Assembly (NCBI GenBank): GCA_009760855.2
Contig: WPIO01000001.1
Span: 15,611,001-15,675,000 of the forward strand
From: Cristatella mucedo
Lineage: Eukaryota > Bryozoa > Phylactolaemata > Cristatellidae
DNA length: 64,000 nt
Direction: 5' to 3'
Shown here piece after piece: positions 12,190-21,924 of this stretch; within the stretch, counting starts at the first letter, position 1, and each line of letters begins with the position of its first letter. The notes beneath the pieces were generated by a model, which saw only the letters and a program-made list of their open reading frames with translations, was not told where the DNA came from and searched no databases. Made by a program: the position numbers and the translations under genes.

Positions 12190-12262
12190 TGGAATAATAA
12201 TGATAACAATAAATTTAAATAGTACCCTAAGTAAACTAAATCTCTGTATAACAACTGTAAGT
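12190..12262 (-). mobile_element. Degraded LINE B/SINE 3' tail
   Basis: An aataataatgataacaata tail is followed by agtaccctaagtaaactaaa + tctctg, the reverse complement of the shared 3' hairpin. Heavily mutated. Confidence 0.5.
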
Positions 12263-14093
12263 GTGCTTGAAAGGAAGCATTTCAGTGGTTGTGTGTAACA
12301 AACACAACTTTAAAGCAGACGGGCACACGAGGGTCAATCCATTTGGGCCGGAGCTGAGGCTGCGACGAACTCGGCGATTTTTGGCCCTTCTTTTAAAATT
12401 TAGTCAGCTCAACTGATGAGGCGATATCAGTCGGTATTGGATTCCTAGTGTTGAAAGCACAGTCGCTGAAGGCGCGGTTTCCAAGGGATTTGAGGTTGTT
12501 TGGCGGTGAAATCAAATGACACGGGTCAGCGAAGAGTCGAAGGGCAGTCAGAGGCAAGACGGGGGAGAGTCAGAGGCGATTCGGAGGAGAATCAGAGCAG
12601 AGTCAGAGGAGCAGGCACTGAGATAGAAAAGTCTCACAATGAAGTCTCCCGGATAGGCGGGCTAGAGCAACAGACTAGGGGGACTTAAAAGGCCAGTAAC
12701 AAAACCTTTAAGTCAATACGCAGCTTGATCAGAGATTGAGTAAGAAATCTGTGATGAGGCAGGGGCCAAAAAACTGCTCTCTAAAAACTTGCTGCCGCAA
12801 CCTTCGTCGAGCATTTTCCTATCTCGAAAGAACTCAAACCCTCGGCGAGAAACAGTAAAACGAGAGCCGCGCTTAGAGAATACGCGCTCTAGCCGGCGAC
12901 AGCCAGCTAGCTCCGTTGCCGCTAGGCAGCAGATTTCGCCGTCTCTCTCTCTCTCATGCATTCTCCGCGGGCTGTCCTGCGAAATCTTAATGAATGTCCT
13001 CGCATTTTCGCACCGCGATAAGTGTGAACCGGCGTGTTGGGAGTTCCCTCATCACGCACAGCTCACTATTCGCAAGCGCTATAGACGTCTGCAAGTCGGG
13101 AAAATAAAAATTCACAGGCAGACTATTGTGCTCTATTATTTCCAAGACGCGCCTGTCACGGGGGAACAGCTACAAGGCTTAAGATAACCTCGAAGCTACG
13201 CTTAGCCGATGGCACTTCGGCAGACGTCCGTGACAGGATGCAATATGGCGGGCCGTCAGCAGCGCAAGCATGTAAAGTGCACGAGCTCGCGGCCGCACTA
13301 AGAGTGCGCTCGCGCACTGACCCCACTCCGGCAGGCAGCGGCGGCCGCGACGGCAGTGAACCGGCCTTAAAGCAAGGCGCTCAATGACTGTAAGAGCAGC
13401 TTGAGACGTGCGACCGGCCTTTCGTCCGGCAGGGAGGTCGATTTCAAAGGACACTGCCGCTCGTCTCGTGGATCCCACTACAGAAGCTATTACCGCCTAC
13501 ACGACGAAAGCTGGTTCCATTGTCCCTGGCAGAGGAGCGAACCGATTTTGCCATCGCGAAACTTCCGCCGCTCGGCGCATCCCGGCTGCTCTAATTAAGC
13601 GTAAAGGATAATGATCTGACGCAGCGACTCGAGGAAGCTCGAGCGAAGAGAGTCGGAAGTCGCTTCCGCATCGGCGGAAGCGACTGGGCTATCGCGGATC
13701 CGGCGAAGGTCTCGCAGAAACTTTCGCACTATAGCGAGTGGAGAAAAACACAGACCCCCCTCACCCCTAGGGAAAAGATCCGCCGAGGAGGTGTGCATCT
13801 GTCATCACCCGACGGCGAAGCCCAGTTCGCGACCAGAAATGTGGGGAGCGAGTTGGCTGGAGTAGTAGTCCCGGTGGTCTAGCTCTCGCCTCGCTGTGCG
13901 AGGTCCCCGGCAACCAAAAACCTTCGGCTAAATACAGAAGCGGCTCGCTGCAAAGGTTATGAGAGGCGTGGGCAGGGTAAAAATGGGCTCGACATACGGA
14001 AATGCGGTGGAGGAAACGGTCAGTCGCGCGGCAACACTCAGCAGCGCACGGCTGGTATTCTTGCACAGGCGCTTACACTAGTGTAATCCTTTC

Positions 14094-14206
14094 TCAGTCT
14101 GCAGCTCCGTAAAGCCGCGAAGACTTTGCGGTTGCCTCGCTGAAGAGTTGTCTACGGCAAACCGAAGTCGAAGCGGCTTTCGGTGCACGTGCTCTGTGGC
14201 GATGTA
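14094..14206 (-). mobile_element. LINE A 3'-end fragment
   Basis: ctgcagctccgtaaagccgc, then gaagagttgtct and aagcggctttcggtgc, match the LINE A 3' region at 22.27-22.38 kb. Truncated by the TA microsatellite that follows. Confidence 0.6.
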
Positions 14207-14216
14207 GGAGGAAGGC

Positions 14217-14219
<3 letters not shown>

Positions 14220-14290
<71 letters not shown>
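14220..14290. repeat. (TA)n microsatellite
   Basis: About 70 bp of TA lying between two retroelement 3' tails. Confidence 0.97.
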
Positions 14291-14292
<2 letters not shown>

Positions 14293-14297
14293 TTTCT

Positions 14298-14365
14298 ATA
14301 CAGCATCTTTAAAGTGCCTAGAAAGAGATTCAGTTCTCTGAGGGCGCTATACAAATGTATTATAT
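14298..14365 (+). mobile_element. LINE B 3' tail fragment
   Basis: cagcatctttaaagtgccta, gaaagagattcagttctctg and agggcgctatacaaatgtat: the plus-sense LINE B terminal hairpin, followed by a TA-rich tail instead of (ATT)n. Confidence 0.75.
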
Positions 14366-14380
14366 ATATGTGTGTGTGTA

Positions 14381-14496
14381 ATTCGGAGAAATTAATCTCT
14401 ACATGCCGCAGGGCTCGAGCCCATGACCTCGGTCATCAAATACATTCACCTTGACTTTGGTTCTAGGCAAGGACCTTAACCACTCGGCTAATCAAC
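14381..14496 (-). mobile_element. tRNA-derived SINE copy 2
   Basis: Minus strand carries an A-box-like TAGCCGAGTGGTTAAGG and a B-box-like GGTCATGGGCTCGAGCCC, with the same spacer (ATGTATTTGATGACCGAGG). It lies tail to tail with the adjacent plus-strand LINE B fragment. Confidence 0.8.
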
Positions 14497-15133
14497 TAAT
14501 TTCAAGATCAGAGCCAGTCGCGCGGCCGAGCGGCGCGTGACGCCTATTGCTCAGGCACGAGCACGTGTCATTCCTAGTCACGCTAGCATAAGCGGAAACG
14601 AACAGACTGGTGATTAGAGAATAAGCTGTCGCCCGCGCGGCATCGACCGCCCGCTCGCGGAGCTCCAGCGCACGACTGCCGGCCTCGCGGGTTTTGAGAA
14701 GGCTAGCCTCGACACGAGTCCACGTAAACCGATTTATGGCACGAGGACAATAAGTGCTGCCGCTAGGCGCAGCTGCCCGATCGCGAGCCATCGTTCGACG
14801 CTGAGCTGCCTGCGCAGTTGGGACGAATATACACTAACGATATACCTGTACACGCACGGCGTTTGTCAATAGCTACGACGGGATAGCAGGCGCCGAGGGA
14901 GCTCTGAGAGGGGGGCGCGCGAGGAGCTCATTTGAGGACTGCTATCTGACGGCGCGCTCGGCGTCATCGAGCAGGCTTCGCGCACAGGCGCACGAGACGA
15001 GTCGCCGCCACCACGCGACGCCGCGACTCGCAGCGCTGCGCGAGCGCGGCCGTATCGATTGACGATGCGCGTGCAGCGTCCGCCGCATTCGCGAGCAGCA
15101 CCTGGGCGTCGAACGGCGTCAGCTCGCGGCCAG

Positions 15134-15176
15134 GTGCTGCCTGCGCCCTAGGGCAGCCCAAGGGCGCAGGCAGCAC
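15134..15176. repeat. Perfect 16-bp hairpin
   Basis: gtgctgcctgcgccct and its exact complement are separated by 11 bases. Lies within SK intron 3. Confidence 0.9.
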
Positions 15177-15880
15177 GCGCCGCTGCGAGGGAGTCGCTCG
15201 TGCGCTTAGTCTGAGGTGTCGTAGGAGACCGCTAGGAGACGTTGCTGCGGCAGCACTGCTGGGTTCAACGGCGGCGGCGGCGGCAATTTCCGTCAGTAAA
15301 GTGCTGGCCAACGGCGCTCGTCGCGCCAATCGACGGCGAGTCGCTCGCAATGCAATGGACCTCGACGGCCGACTGACCGCGACGGGAGACTGACCTAGCG
15401 GGCTAGCGGCTTCACCGGCTCCGAGTCTGCCACGTGTCTGTCAACCCCACTCCAGCGCTTTCGCATCGACTTAATTTCAATTGCCGGAGCGGCGGACGTG
15501 GCCAGAGTTTTTTTGGACGACCGCTTTCCAATCGTTGCCACGTCTCCCCCCACGCCGCATGCGCATGCCCGGTTCTCTTACGCCGGTTTTACGGTTTGCC
15601 TGCGGCAGAGGTGGAGTCCAGTTCCGCCCTGAAGCACAAGCCTCGAAGAGGCGTCGCGCCCCCCCCCCCCCGCGCCCGCCTCGGATGATGCACGCCGCCG
15701 TCAGTTGGCGGGCGTCGAATAAGGCAAGGTACCGCCTCGCTGTCCGCCGAGGCGCCCCAACACTAGCGAAGTGACGCGCTAGTAATAAACATTTAATGTA
15801 GCGCTTGCATTTCAGCTCGAGGCCTCCGATCTGACTTTGCTGGCACGCACGTCGACGCGTCTTCGTTGGCCGACCTAACC

Positions 15881-15884
<4 letters not shown>

Positions 15885-15959
<75 letters not shown>
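15885..15959. repeat. (TC)n microsatellite
   Basis: About 75 bp of TC. The open frames across it are not genes. Confidence 0.97.
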
Positions 15960-15962
<3 letters not shown>

Positions 15963-16289
15963 CCCGCGACGCTCAGCGGCAGCGGCGAAGAATGATGAGA
16001 CCATCGGATTCATCAATTACCGATCGCCGGGTCGAAGTGCAAGAGTTCGCGAGACATAAGCGGCAGATCGGTTCCCGCAGTTCGCTTGGTCGGTCGTCTA
16101 AACGGCGCGGATTTCTCGCGCCGACGCGAGGCGCGGGGCTGCTCTCAACCCGTCCGAACAAGTTCGGCTGCCGCGACTGAGACGTAACAGCCGCACGGCG
16201 TTCTCTTCGGCGGCGGAGCCGAAAAGCGGCGCTCGTTTGCGGTGGCTCGGCCGATCACTCGCTCGGCGCTCCGGCCTTCGGCGGGCGCG

Positions 16290-16340
16290 TCCGGTTCAAG
16301 GCCGCCTCCGGTTCAAGGCCGCCTCCGGTTCAAGGCCGCC
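16290..16340. repeat. 17-bp exact tandem triplication
   Basis: tccggttcaaggccgcc is repeated three times without a mismatch. Confidence 0.95.
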
Positions 16341-17079
16341 GCCACGCCGGACGCAGGCGCTCGGGCTTCGAGCCTCTCGTGCCAGCGAGCTACCAGCTTT
16401 GCCGCTCAGCGGGCGGGCTGCCGCCACTAAGTAGAAGCACATTAGCCCCAGCGTCGGCTGGCGAAGCAGCGGCGACGTTAGTGGCGCCTAGCCGAAATGC
16501 GAGCGCAGCACCTCCCCCTCCCCGCTTGCCCGTAGCGCCTTCCACGTCAGCGCTCCCCGGTACTAGCCCGAAAGACCGCCAGCCACCCACCGCGAGGAGG
16601 TGCTAATCGTAAGCCGCCGTAACGCGTCGGGCCGGGCTCGCCGTCTCTATCTCGCCAGCGCTAGAGTAGCTGAGCAGCTAGAGCAGAGCTAGAGCAGCCG
16701 ACCGCCCCCAAACAGTCGGCCGGCCTGCGCCGCGGTTGGCGTCTCGACCTCAAAGCCCTCGACGCTGAACCGCCGGCAAAGGCCGGTAGTCGCCGACGGT
16801 CGCTGAGGCTCGAAGCGGCCGTCGGCTCGAAGCGCGGCAATAAGACTGCTTCTCCGACCCGTCCGCGGCCGCAGCGCTGAGATGGCATGGCCGAGCGGCC
16901 GGCGCGAGGGTAATGGCGGCGGCGGGTAATGGCCGGTGGGAGGGCTTCGCCTTCGACGGGCAACGATAGGGCGGCTCGAGGGCTTCGGCGGCGGCGGCGG
17001 CGGCGGGGGAGGCGGCGGCGGCGGCGACACTCCGCGGGGCGGCGGCCAGGTCGCCAGGCGGCCAGGCAGCAAACCTTAC

Positions 17080-17498
17080 TGTTCGCAGCAGCGCAGCGTC
17101 CAGCCGGCGACGAGCCAGAGCGTGACGAGGAACACGACGAGCACCGTGCCCGGGCACATGGTCATCAGCGTCTTGAGCACGAACCGCGTGTTGAAGCTGA
17201 TCTTGTTGAGCGCGCCGATGCTTCGCGACGAGGCGTCCGTGAAGAGCTTGCTGTGCTGCATCAGGGTGCGCACGATGAGGTAGAGCCTGGTGAACATGGG
17301 CAGAGAGAACACAATGTCGACGGGCACGTCCGCCACGCGCCACGTCGACGACGAGCGGTCGTAGGTGGCCCACTTGAAGTAGTAGGCGCCCGGTATCGGG
17401 TGGACGGCGCACGCGGTCAGCTCGGCAGCTATTTGTACGATGCGCGGCCACGTCATCGCTATCCGCCAGTCCTCGATGCAGTTGTCGATGAGGTACAG
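17080..17498 (-). CDS. KCNN: SK channel exon 3: S3, S4, S4-S5 linker and S5
   Basis: 419 bp, starting after tttcgcag| with [16 protein letters not shown]. It contains S3 (around [21 protein letters not shown]), the S3-S4 loop ([15 protein letters not shown]), S4 ([19 protein letters not shown]), the near-invariant linker [19 protein letters not shown] and S5 ([20 protein letters not shown] then TLWLVAGW). It ends ...RCCE plus CA, with donor CA|gtaagg. The split codon is completed by the first C of exon 4 (CA+C = His), so phase is conserved across a 12.9-kb intron. S4 is poor in basic residues, as expected for SK channels, which are not voltage-gated. The [10 protein letters not shown] stretch alone identifies the family. 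Confidence 0.98.
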
Positions 17499-18707
17499 CT
17501 GCGAAACGAGACGGCACGGCTGAAAGGGCGCCTCCGGCAGCAGCGGCGGCGGAGAGATGCAAGTGCGACGGGAGCGAGCGCTCGTGGCAGCGGCGGCAGC
17601 GGTGGCAGCGGCGGCGGCGGCGCGACGGAGCTCGGGCTCCTGCTGGCAGCTTGACTGGCGGCTTCGAGCTGGCGGTCGCGCTTTCGCTCGGCCACGGGCA
17701 GAAATCTGTCTCTATTCGCCATCGCCACGCCCGCCCCTCCTGCGAGAGAAGGCGGATGCTGGAGGGAACGCTTACAAGAGGTTCAAGGTTACAAGAGGCT
17801 CCGGCGACTGCTGCTACTAGCTGCTGCTTCTGCTACTGCTTTTCGAGCGAGACATTCATTTCGAGAGCTCTGCTGTGAAGCTCGCAACCGCATTGCTTCG
17901 GGTTGCTGCTTAAGGTGATCGGCTCGAACGGAGCTCAAGGTGAATGCATTGGATGACAGGGGTCCTGGGCTCGAGCCAGCGGCGCATGTGAAGCGCACGA
18001 ATTAACATTAAGTTCTCTTAGGAGCTGTACAAACGAACATGTACACACGTATTATCGTGTTCAGGTAAAGAGCAGCTGAGTTAACAGCTTAAATTCATCA
18101 TAGCTGCAGATCCTACAGACCAACCTGTGCGGCTTTCGCCCGACTCACGGCTGCAGCAAAAGTCCACAAAAAGATAGCCTGCTGATGCAGAAATAGACTG
18201 CACATTAGCGTCCTATGCGAGCGCCTCAGCGCTTCGAGGAGACTAAGCAGCAAGCGAGTCACGAGTCAAAACTTGTCGCTGCGAGCGACTTTTCAATGCT
18301 CATCAGTTTTAAATCTCAGCTTACACGAGCTGCCTAGAAAGTAACGCAGTTCCCTTGACACGGTGGAGAATCTTTCATTAATAGAATTAATCAAGTCGTA
18401 ACTGACGGCGCCGCGTCGGCCGAAGGCACCTGGCGGCGCCGAGCGCACCGTCAGGCTGCGCGTACGCCTGGGAAATCTATCTGCGCGGCTTCAAAGACTT
18501 TCGCACGCGGGCGCGATGCGTTGCAAGCGTAAATCTCGCCCATTACCTGGGTAAGGGGTAGATAGCAGTGGCGCGTCAGCGGTAGCTCTCGCAAAGCGAC
18601 CCAGGGGTTTCCCTCGCCTCATCCCAGTGGGCAGCGCGACTGGCTGGGCCGCTGCCGCCCCCGCGATGCCCGCGCGTCGTCCAGCTGCTGATCCTGGAGC
18701 AGCTTAC
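17499..18707 (-). other. SK intron 2
   Basis: 1.2-kb intron between the S2 and S3 exons. Its only recognisable content is a degraded plus-strand tRNA-derived SINE at about 17.90-18.04 kb. Confidence 0.88.
17900..18036 (+). mobile_element. Degraded tRNA-derived SINE copy 3
   Basis: Plus strand: taaggtgatcggctcgaacg, caaggtgaatgcattggatg, the B-box-like cctgggctcgagccag, then the tail agttctcttaggagctgtac. Same order of blocks as the other SINE copies, opposite strand. Confidence 0.65.
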
Positions 18708-18803
18708 CTGGAGGTCTACTGCATGGTAGATGCCGATAAAAACCAAGAGAATGACGGTGCTGGCACCGATAAGCGACTTCAGGACGTACGAGAACGCGTC
18801 TTC
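18708..18803 (-). CDS. KCNN: SK channel exon 2: S2 helix
   Basis: 96 bp, 32 codons, phase 0 at both ends. It begins EDAFSYVLKSLIG and continues ASTVILLVFIGIYHAVDLQ, the S2 segment of SK channels; the family pattern is (S/T)xxLKxLIxxSTVILLxLIxxYHxxExQ. The acceptor is ccag|GAA and the donor CAG|gtaagc. Joined to exon 1 it reads LYRK-EDAF, in register with other SK proteins between S1 and S2. The longer open frame around it is not all coding: residues before EDAF are intronic read-through. Confidence 0.96.
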
Positions 18804-19297
18804 CTGGAATGCCCGTACGTCAACTGCCACGAGAGCTCGGTAAACAAGCAGCTCCAGCGAATAGGGCCACGCCTCGAAAGCCCCAACGCCCCTGCCGCGA
18901 GGCTCAAAAAACGCCGCCGCGCCTGCCGCGGCGAGAGCGCTAGCGCCCGAGTCCACAACCGCCGCCGCTGCCGTCGCCGCCGGCCTTTCGCGAAGAAATC
19001 GATGCGTGCGTTTGCTCGCGCGTGCGTACGTTGGCGCGTGCGTGTGCTTAAGGCTGGGCTGGCCGTTCGAAGGCAGGCAGATAGGTGCTAACTTCGAAGA
19101 CGCCGTTGACCTGGGCGACGCCGCTATCGAGCCGCGAAGGCATGCGGTAGCAGCAGCAGCGGCAGCAGCAGCGGCAGCTGCGGCGGCAGCGGCAGCAGCG
19201 GCGGCAGCGGCTGCGGCAGCAGTTCCAGCGAGCGCGGACGAAGTGGCCGCAGGTGCAGTGGCCGCAGGCGCGCGGGTCGGGGAGGGGCGGCGCGCAC
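18804..19297 (-). other. SK intron 1 with a GCN trinucleotide tract
   Basis: 494-bp intron between exons 1 and 2. A run of GCN/GCA/GCG triplets at about 19147-19230 keeps several frames open. On the minus strand the exon 1 frame would continue about 58 codons through the donor before a stop, so a retained intron would truncate the channel after S1. Confidence 0.85.
19147..19230. repeat. GCN trinucleotide tract
   Basis: Interrupted GCA/GCG/GCT repeats in SK intron 1, similar in composition to the polyalanine-coding tracts of exon 1. Confidence 0.9.
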
Positions 19298-20398
19298 CTT
19301 TCGGTAGAGGTGAGCCACGTTGCACAGCTCCGTCTCAGCAATCATCAGCACCAGTCCAAACATGGCGAACGCCAGGCAGTAGTCGGCGATCTTTTTTCTC
19401 CGCTCGCCGAGCATCTTGCGTCGTCCCAGTCGGTAGCCGACGTAGTGGTGCTCTTGCAGCTCGTGCCCGTCGCCGGTCACCACCACCGCCGCAGTCGCCC
19501 CTCCCGCCGCCGACTCGGAAGCGGCCTTGCTTAGCAACGACGGCGGCAACGGCGGCGGCAGACCCGGCAGTAGGGGCAGCGAGGGCTGCTGCGAGTCGGC
19601 CGCGGCGGAGCAAGCGGCGACGAGGACGGCTGCGCGCGAGTCCTCCAGATTGGGCACGCAGCTCAGCGTTCGACAGCTGGCCACCAGCTCGCTGCTCTGC
19701 GTCAGCGAAGCCGCCGCCGCCGCCGCCGCCGCGTCGGGCCGCTGCAGCTGCCTGAACCGGCCCAGGCCGCCGTTGGCTCGCATGTACTCCACGCCTATGT
19801 CGCTGATCGTCGACTCGTACTTGGAGGAGGAGCAATGGTCGAGCACGGCGGCGGCGGCAGCCGCCGCCGCCGCCGCCGCCGAGCTGACCTCCAGCAGCCG
19901 ACCCGTCTCGGTCTGCGTCTGCGCGTCCATGGCGCAGGCGCCAGCGCCGCCGCCGCCGCAGTCTCGGTCAGGCGCCGCCTCGGCGCCGCCGCCGCCGCGC
20001 GCGCTGGCCGAGCGAGCCGGCCTGTCGGCGGCGGCTGCGTCGCAACCGCTCGTCGGGTACGTCTCAGTCGAGCTAGAGCGCATCTGCGACCAGCTCTGGC
20101 ACCGCTCGCTGCGGCGGCCTCCGACGCCGCCGCCGTAGCCTTCACCGCCGCACGTAGCCGCCAGCTGCGCCAAGCGGCTGTTGTTCAGCAGCGCGAGCGA
20201 CGTCCTGGACGGCGGACGCTGGCACTGCTGACAGGACGCCGCCGCAGCTTTTCGCGGGCACGGCGACGGCGACGACACGGTGCGGTCGCGCGGGGCGCAG
20301 CTACGCGGCGGCGGCAACAGACCGTTGGCGCATTTCGCTCGCAGGTCCGACGACGCGACGTCCTTCGGAGCGCCCTGCAAGAGACGGACGTCCTCCAT
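19298..20398 (-). CDS. KCNN: SK channel exon 1: N-terminal cytoplasmic region and S1
   Basis: Encodes residues 1-367. The ATG at 20398 is the first in-frame Met after an in-frame TAG near 20460, and GCTATGG is an acceptable initiation context. The first ~310 residues are low complexity: Ser/Ala/Gly/Pro-rich, two polyalanine runs of about 11 and 8 residues, and a TQT core (AQTQTETG) like dynein light chain ligands. The last ~45 residues are the conserved family start: GRRKMLGERRKKIADY followed by helix S1 (YCLAFAMFGLVLMIAETEL). The exon ends ...HLYRK with donor AAG|gtgcgc in phase 0, matching the next acceptor. Long divergent N-termini are usual in invertebrate SK proteins. Very GC-rich codon use follows the surrounding CpG-rich block. 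Confidence 0.93.
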
Positions 20399-20502
20399 AG
20401 CATCGCCCGGCGCCGATGCGCATTCGCGGCGGAGCGTAATTGAATGAGCGACACGCGCCTATGATTGCGGCGGCGCTGGGCGAGTAGGCCGTCCGCTATT
20501 GG

Positions 20503-20539
20503 CCCGCGACCCCGGGCCCTACCGACGCGGGGTCGCGGG
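20503..20539. repeat. 12-bp perfect inverted repeat in the SK 5' leader region
   Basis: Arms CCCGCGACCCCG and CGGGGTCGCGGG are separated by 13 bases, an all-G:C stem. If transcribed in the SK leader it would be a strong 5'UTR hairpin. Confidence 0.8.
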
Positions 20540-20576
20540 TAAAAATAGTCAATCGCGGAGTTGTTTTCCCGAGACA

Positions 20577-20586
20577 CGCTTATACC
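20577..20586 (-). promoter_or_regulatory. possible TATA-like element upstream of SK exon 1
   Basis: On the minus strand, GGTATAAGCG lies about 180 bases upstream of the initiator ATG. If used, transcription would start near 20.55 kb and give a 5' leader of about 150 bases. Placement rests on the motif alone; the CpG-rich context would also suit a TATA-less promoter. Confidence 0.22.
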
Positions 20587-20587
20587 T

Positions 20588-20602
20588 CATTAGCAGCTAA
20601 TG
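20588..20602. promoter_or_regulatory. TAAT/ATTA palindrome near the SK 5' end
   Basis: CATTAGCAGCTAATG is a perfect inverted repeat (6-bp arms, 3-bp spacer). It is followed immediately by TAATTATGCATT-like sequence, giving three ATTA cores within about 25 bases in otherwise GC-rich DNA. Such spacing suits paired homeodomain or POU binding. This is inference from sequence only. Confidence 0.3.
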
Positions 20603-21789
20603 CATAATTATTCGCATTTGCACCGAAGGGCAGAGCGCCAGCGCCGGTATTTCCGCTCGCTCGCTCGCCAGCGAGAGCCTGCCGGGCGCACGCGGCGCGT
20701 CGCGCAGGGCGAGCAACGCCGGCCGACCTCCCCGAGAGGTTCGCTCGTCGTTCGCAGCCCGGGGCGGCGCCCGCCAGCGGGAACCGCTAAGCGCGTGCGA
20801 TACAATGCAATTACGACGCCGGCTAACCGATTTTGCATCGAGCAGACGCCGCCGGCGTCCTGATAATGAGCTTGCGCTTGCGCCGCCCCGCATCCGCTCG
20901 ACCTCTGGACAGCGAGTAGGCGGGCGCTGCGCTCGGTCTCGCAGCCGCCGCATTTGGCCTGACGAGCTCGCTCCGCAAAGCCTTTCATGTAGCGACGGAA
21001 GTGGGTCGAGCACCCGTCGTCGCGCCCTCCTGCTCAGAGGGCGTCGCCCGCCGCAGGGGCGGGCCTCAGGCGGCGGTGCGAGGCTTAATAAGTGAGGCGT
21101 GGGCGGAAGTCGATCGAAGACCGAGAGCCGGGCAGACGCGGGCAGGCGCTGGAGGGGGTGGGGCGGGCGATCAACCTAGAGTGCGCACGCGCGCGAGAGC
21201 AATGAGGCGAAGCGGGAAATCGATACTTACGAGGCTAGTCGTTTTGAAGCTGAAATAGGATAAATTAACCCGCTAATGCGTAGCCCACCCGACGCGAACC
21301 CGTCCAGCTGCGCGCCCGCAGCCAGCGAGCGACCGAAATCCCCGCGAAGGCGCGCCGCGAGACTCCCGCTGGCCAGGCCCGCCCCCGCATCCGACCAGAG
21401 ATACGTCCGCACTCGGCCGGACTAGCTCGTGGCCTGCGGAGGGGGCCGCCATTTTAGCGCGTCCGCCTGCTGCAGAGGCCGAGCGGGCCCGGAGCGGTCG
21501 GCCCCTGCGGCCGGCGCAGGCCGCCGCCGCGTCCGCCGCGCTCGACGAAAGCGCTGCGCTGAAGCTTAAGCTGAAATGTTTCCACTCGTAGCTTGGCAAG
21601 CCGCGATCTTCGCCGAGCGGCCCCCCAGACTAGAGGCGTCGCGGACAGGCGGATAGTTCAAGACGCTTCCTTTTGCGGCCCTCGAGCATCGAGTCCTCGG
21701 AAGGACCGTCGGACGGTTCTTTTCGCTCGACATTCCTACCTATAAGTAGCTATGAGTAGATGGGCTGCAGGGCCTTCGCGCCGCTGGCG
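20603..21789. other. CpG-rich upstream region of the SK gene
   Basis: Very GC-rich with frequent CG dinucleotides. The long open frames on both strands overlap each other and show no conserved domain, as expected when stop codons are rare. Probably the CpG-rich promoter-proximal region of the SK gene; no other gene was recognised. Confidence 0.6.
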
Positions 21790-21857
21790 ATTGAGCTGCC
21801 ACCTCTGCTCGCTCCGCTTACTCACCCGGACGGAGCGAGCAGAGGTGGCAGCTCAAT
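21790..21857. repeat. Perfect 27-bp hairpin with 14-base loop
   Basis: Left arm attgagctgccacctctgct + cgctccg is matched exactly by its reverse complement after 14 bases. It resembles a young foldback or a short hairpin RNA precursor. No element ends were recognised next to it. Confidence 0.9.
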
Positions 21858-21924
21858 TCAGCAGCCAAGGCAACATGCGAGAGCAGACTACCTCGGATCG
21901 CATCATAACTAACCCATCCGCCTC

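Larger units (their letters stand above)
4196..17079 (-). other. SK intron 3 (about 12.9 kb)
   Basis: Long intron between the S5 and pore exons. It contains (TA)n at 10.15-10.28 and 14.22-14.29 kb, (TC)n at 15.9 kb, minus-strand LINE/SINE tails near 6.04, 7.97, 11.65, 12.2 and 14.4 kb, a perfect 16-bp hairpin at 15.13 kb and small tandem duplications. From about 14.4 kb upward it becomes GC- and CpG-rich. No nested gene or alternative pore exon was recognised; the open frames are short and show no conserved motif. Confidence 0.8.
154..20398 (-). other. KCNN: SK/KCNN potassium channel gene, span of six visible exons
   Basis: Gene-level entry joining six minus-strand coding exons of a small-conductance calcium-activated potassium channel. 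In the family four subunits form a plasma-membrane K+ pore opened by calmodulin bound constitutively to the C-terminus. The exons supply, in order, a long low-complexity N-terminus, S1, S2, S3-S4-S5, the pore loop with GYGD, S6 and most of the calmodulin-binding domain, about 663 residues in all. Introns measure roughly 494 bp, 1.2 kb, 12.9 kb, 0.8 kb and 2.9 kb. The remaining C-terminus (end of the calmodulin-binding domain, coiled coil, stop codon) is outside the left edge. The first in-frame ATG follows an in-frame TAG about 60 bases upstream, which supports the chosen start, but other first exons could exist further upstream. Confidence 0.95.

Noticed and set aside
16750-17654. Plus-strand 241-codon and minus-strand 270-codon frames over SK exon 3
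   Set aside because: Shadow frames of the real S3-S5 exon in GC-rich sequence; low complexity and no conserved motif.
19006-20443. Large plus-strand frames over SK exon 1 (202-249 codons)
   Set aside because: Antisense shadows of GC-rich exon 1, dominated by Arg/Ala runs from CG-rich codons.
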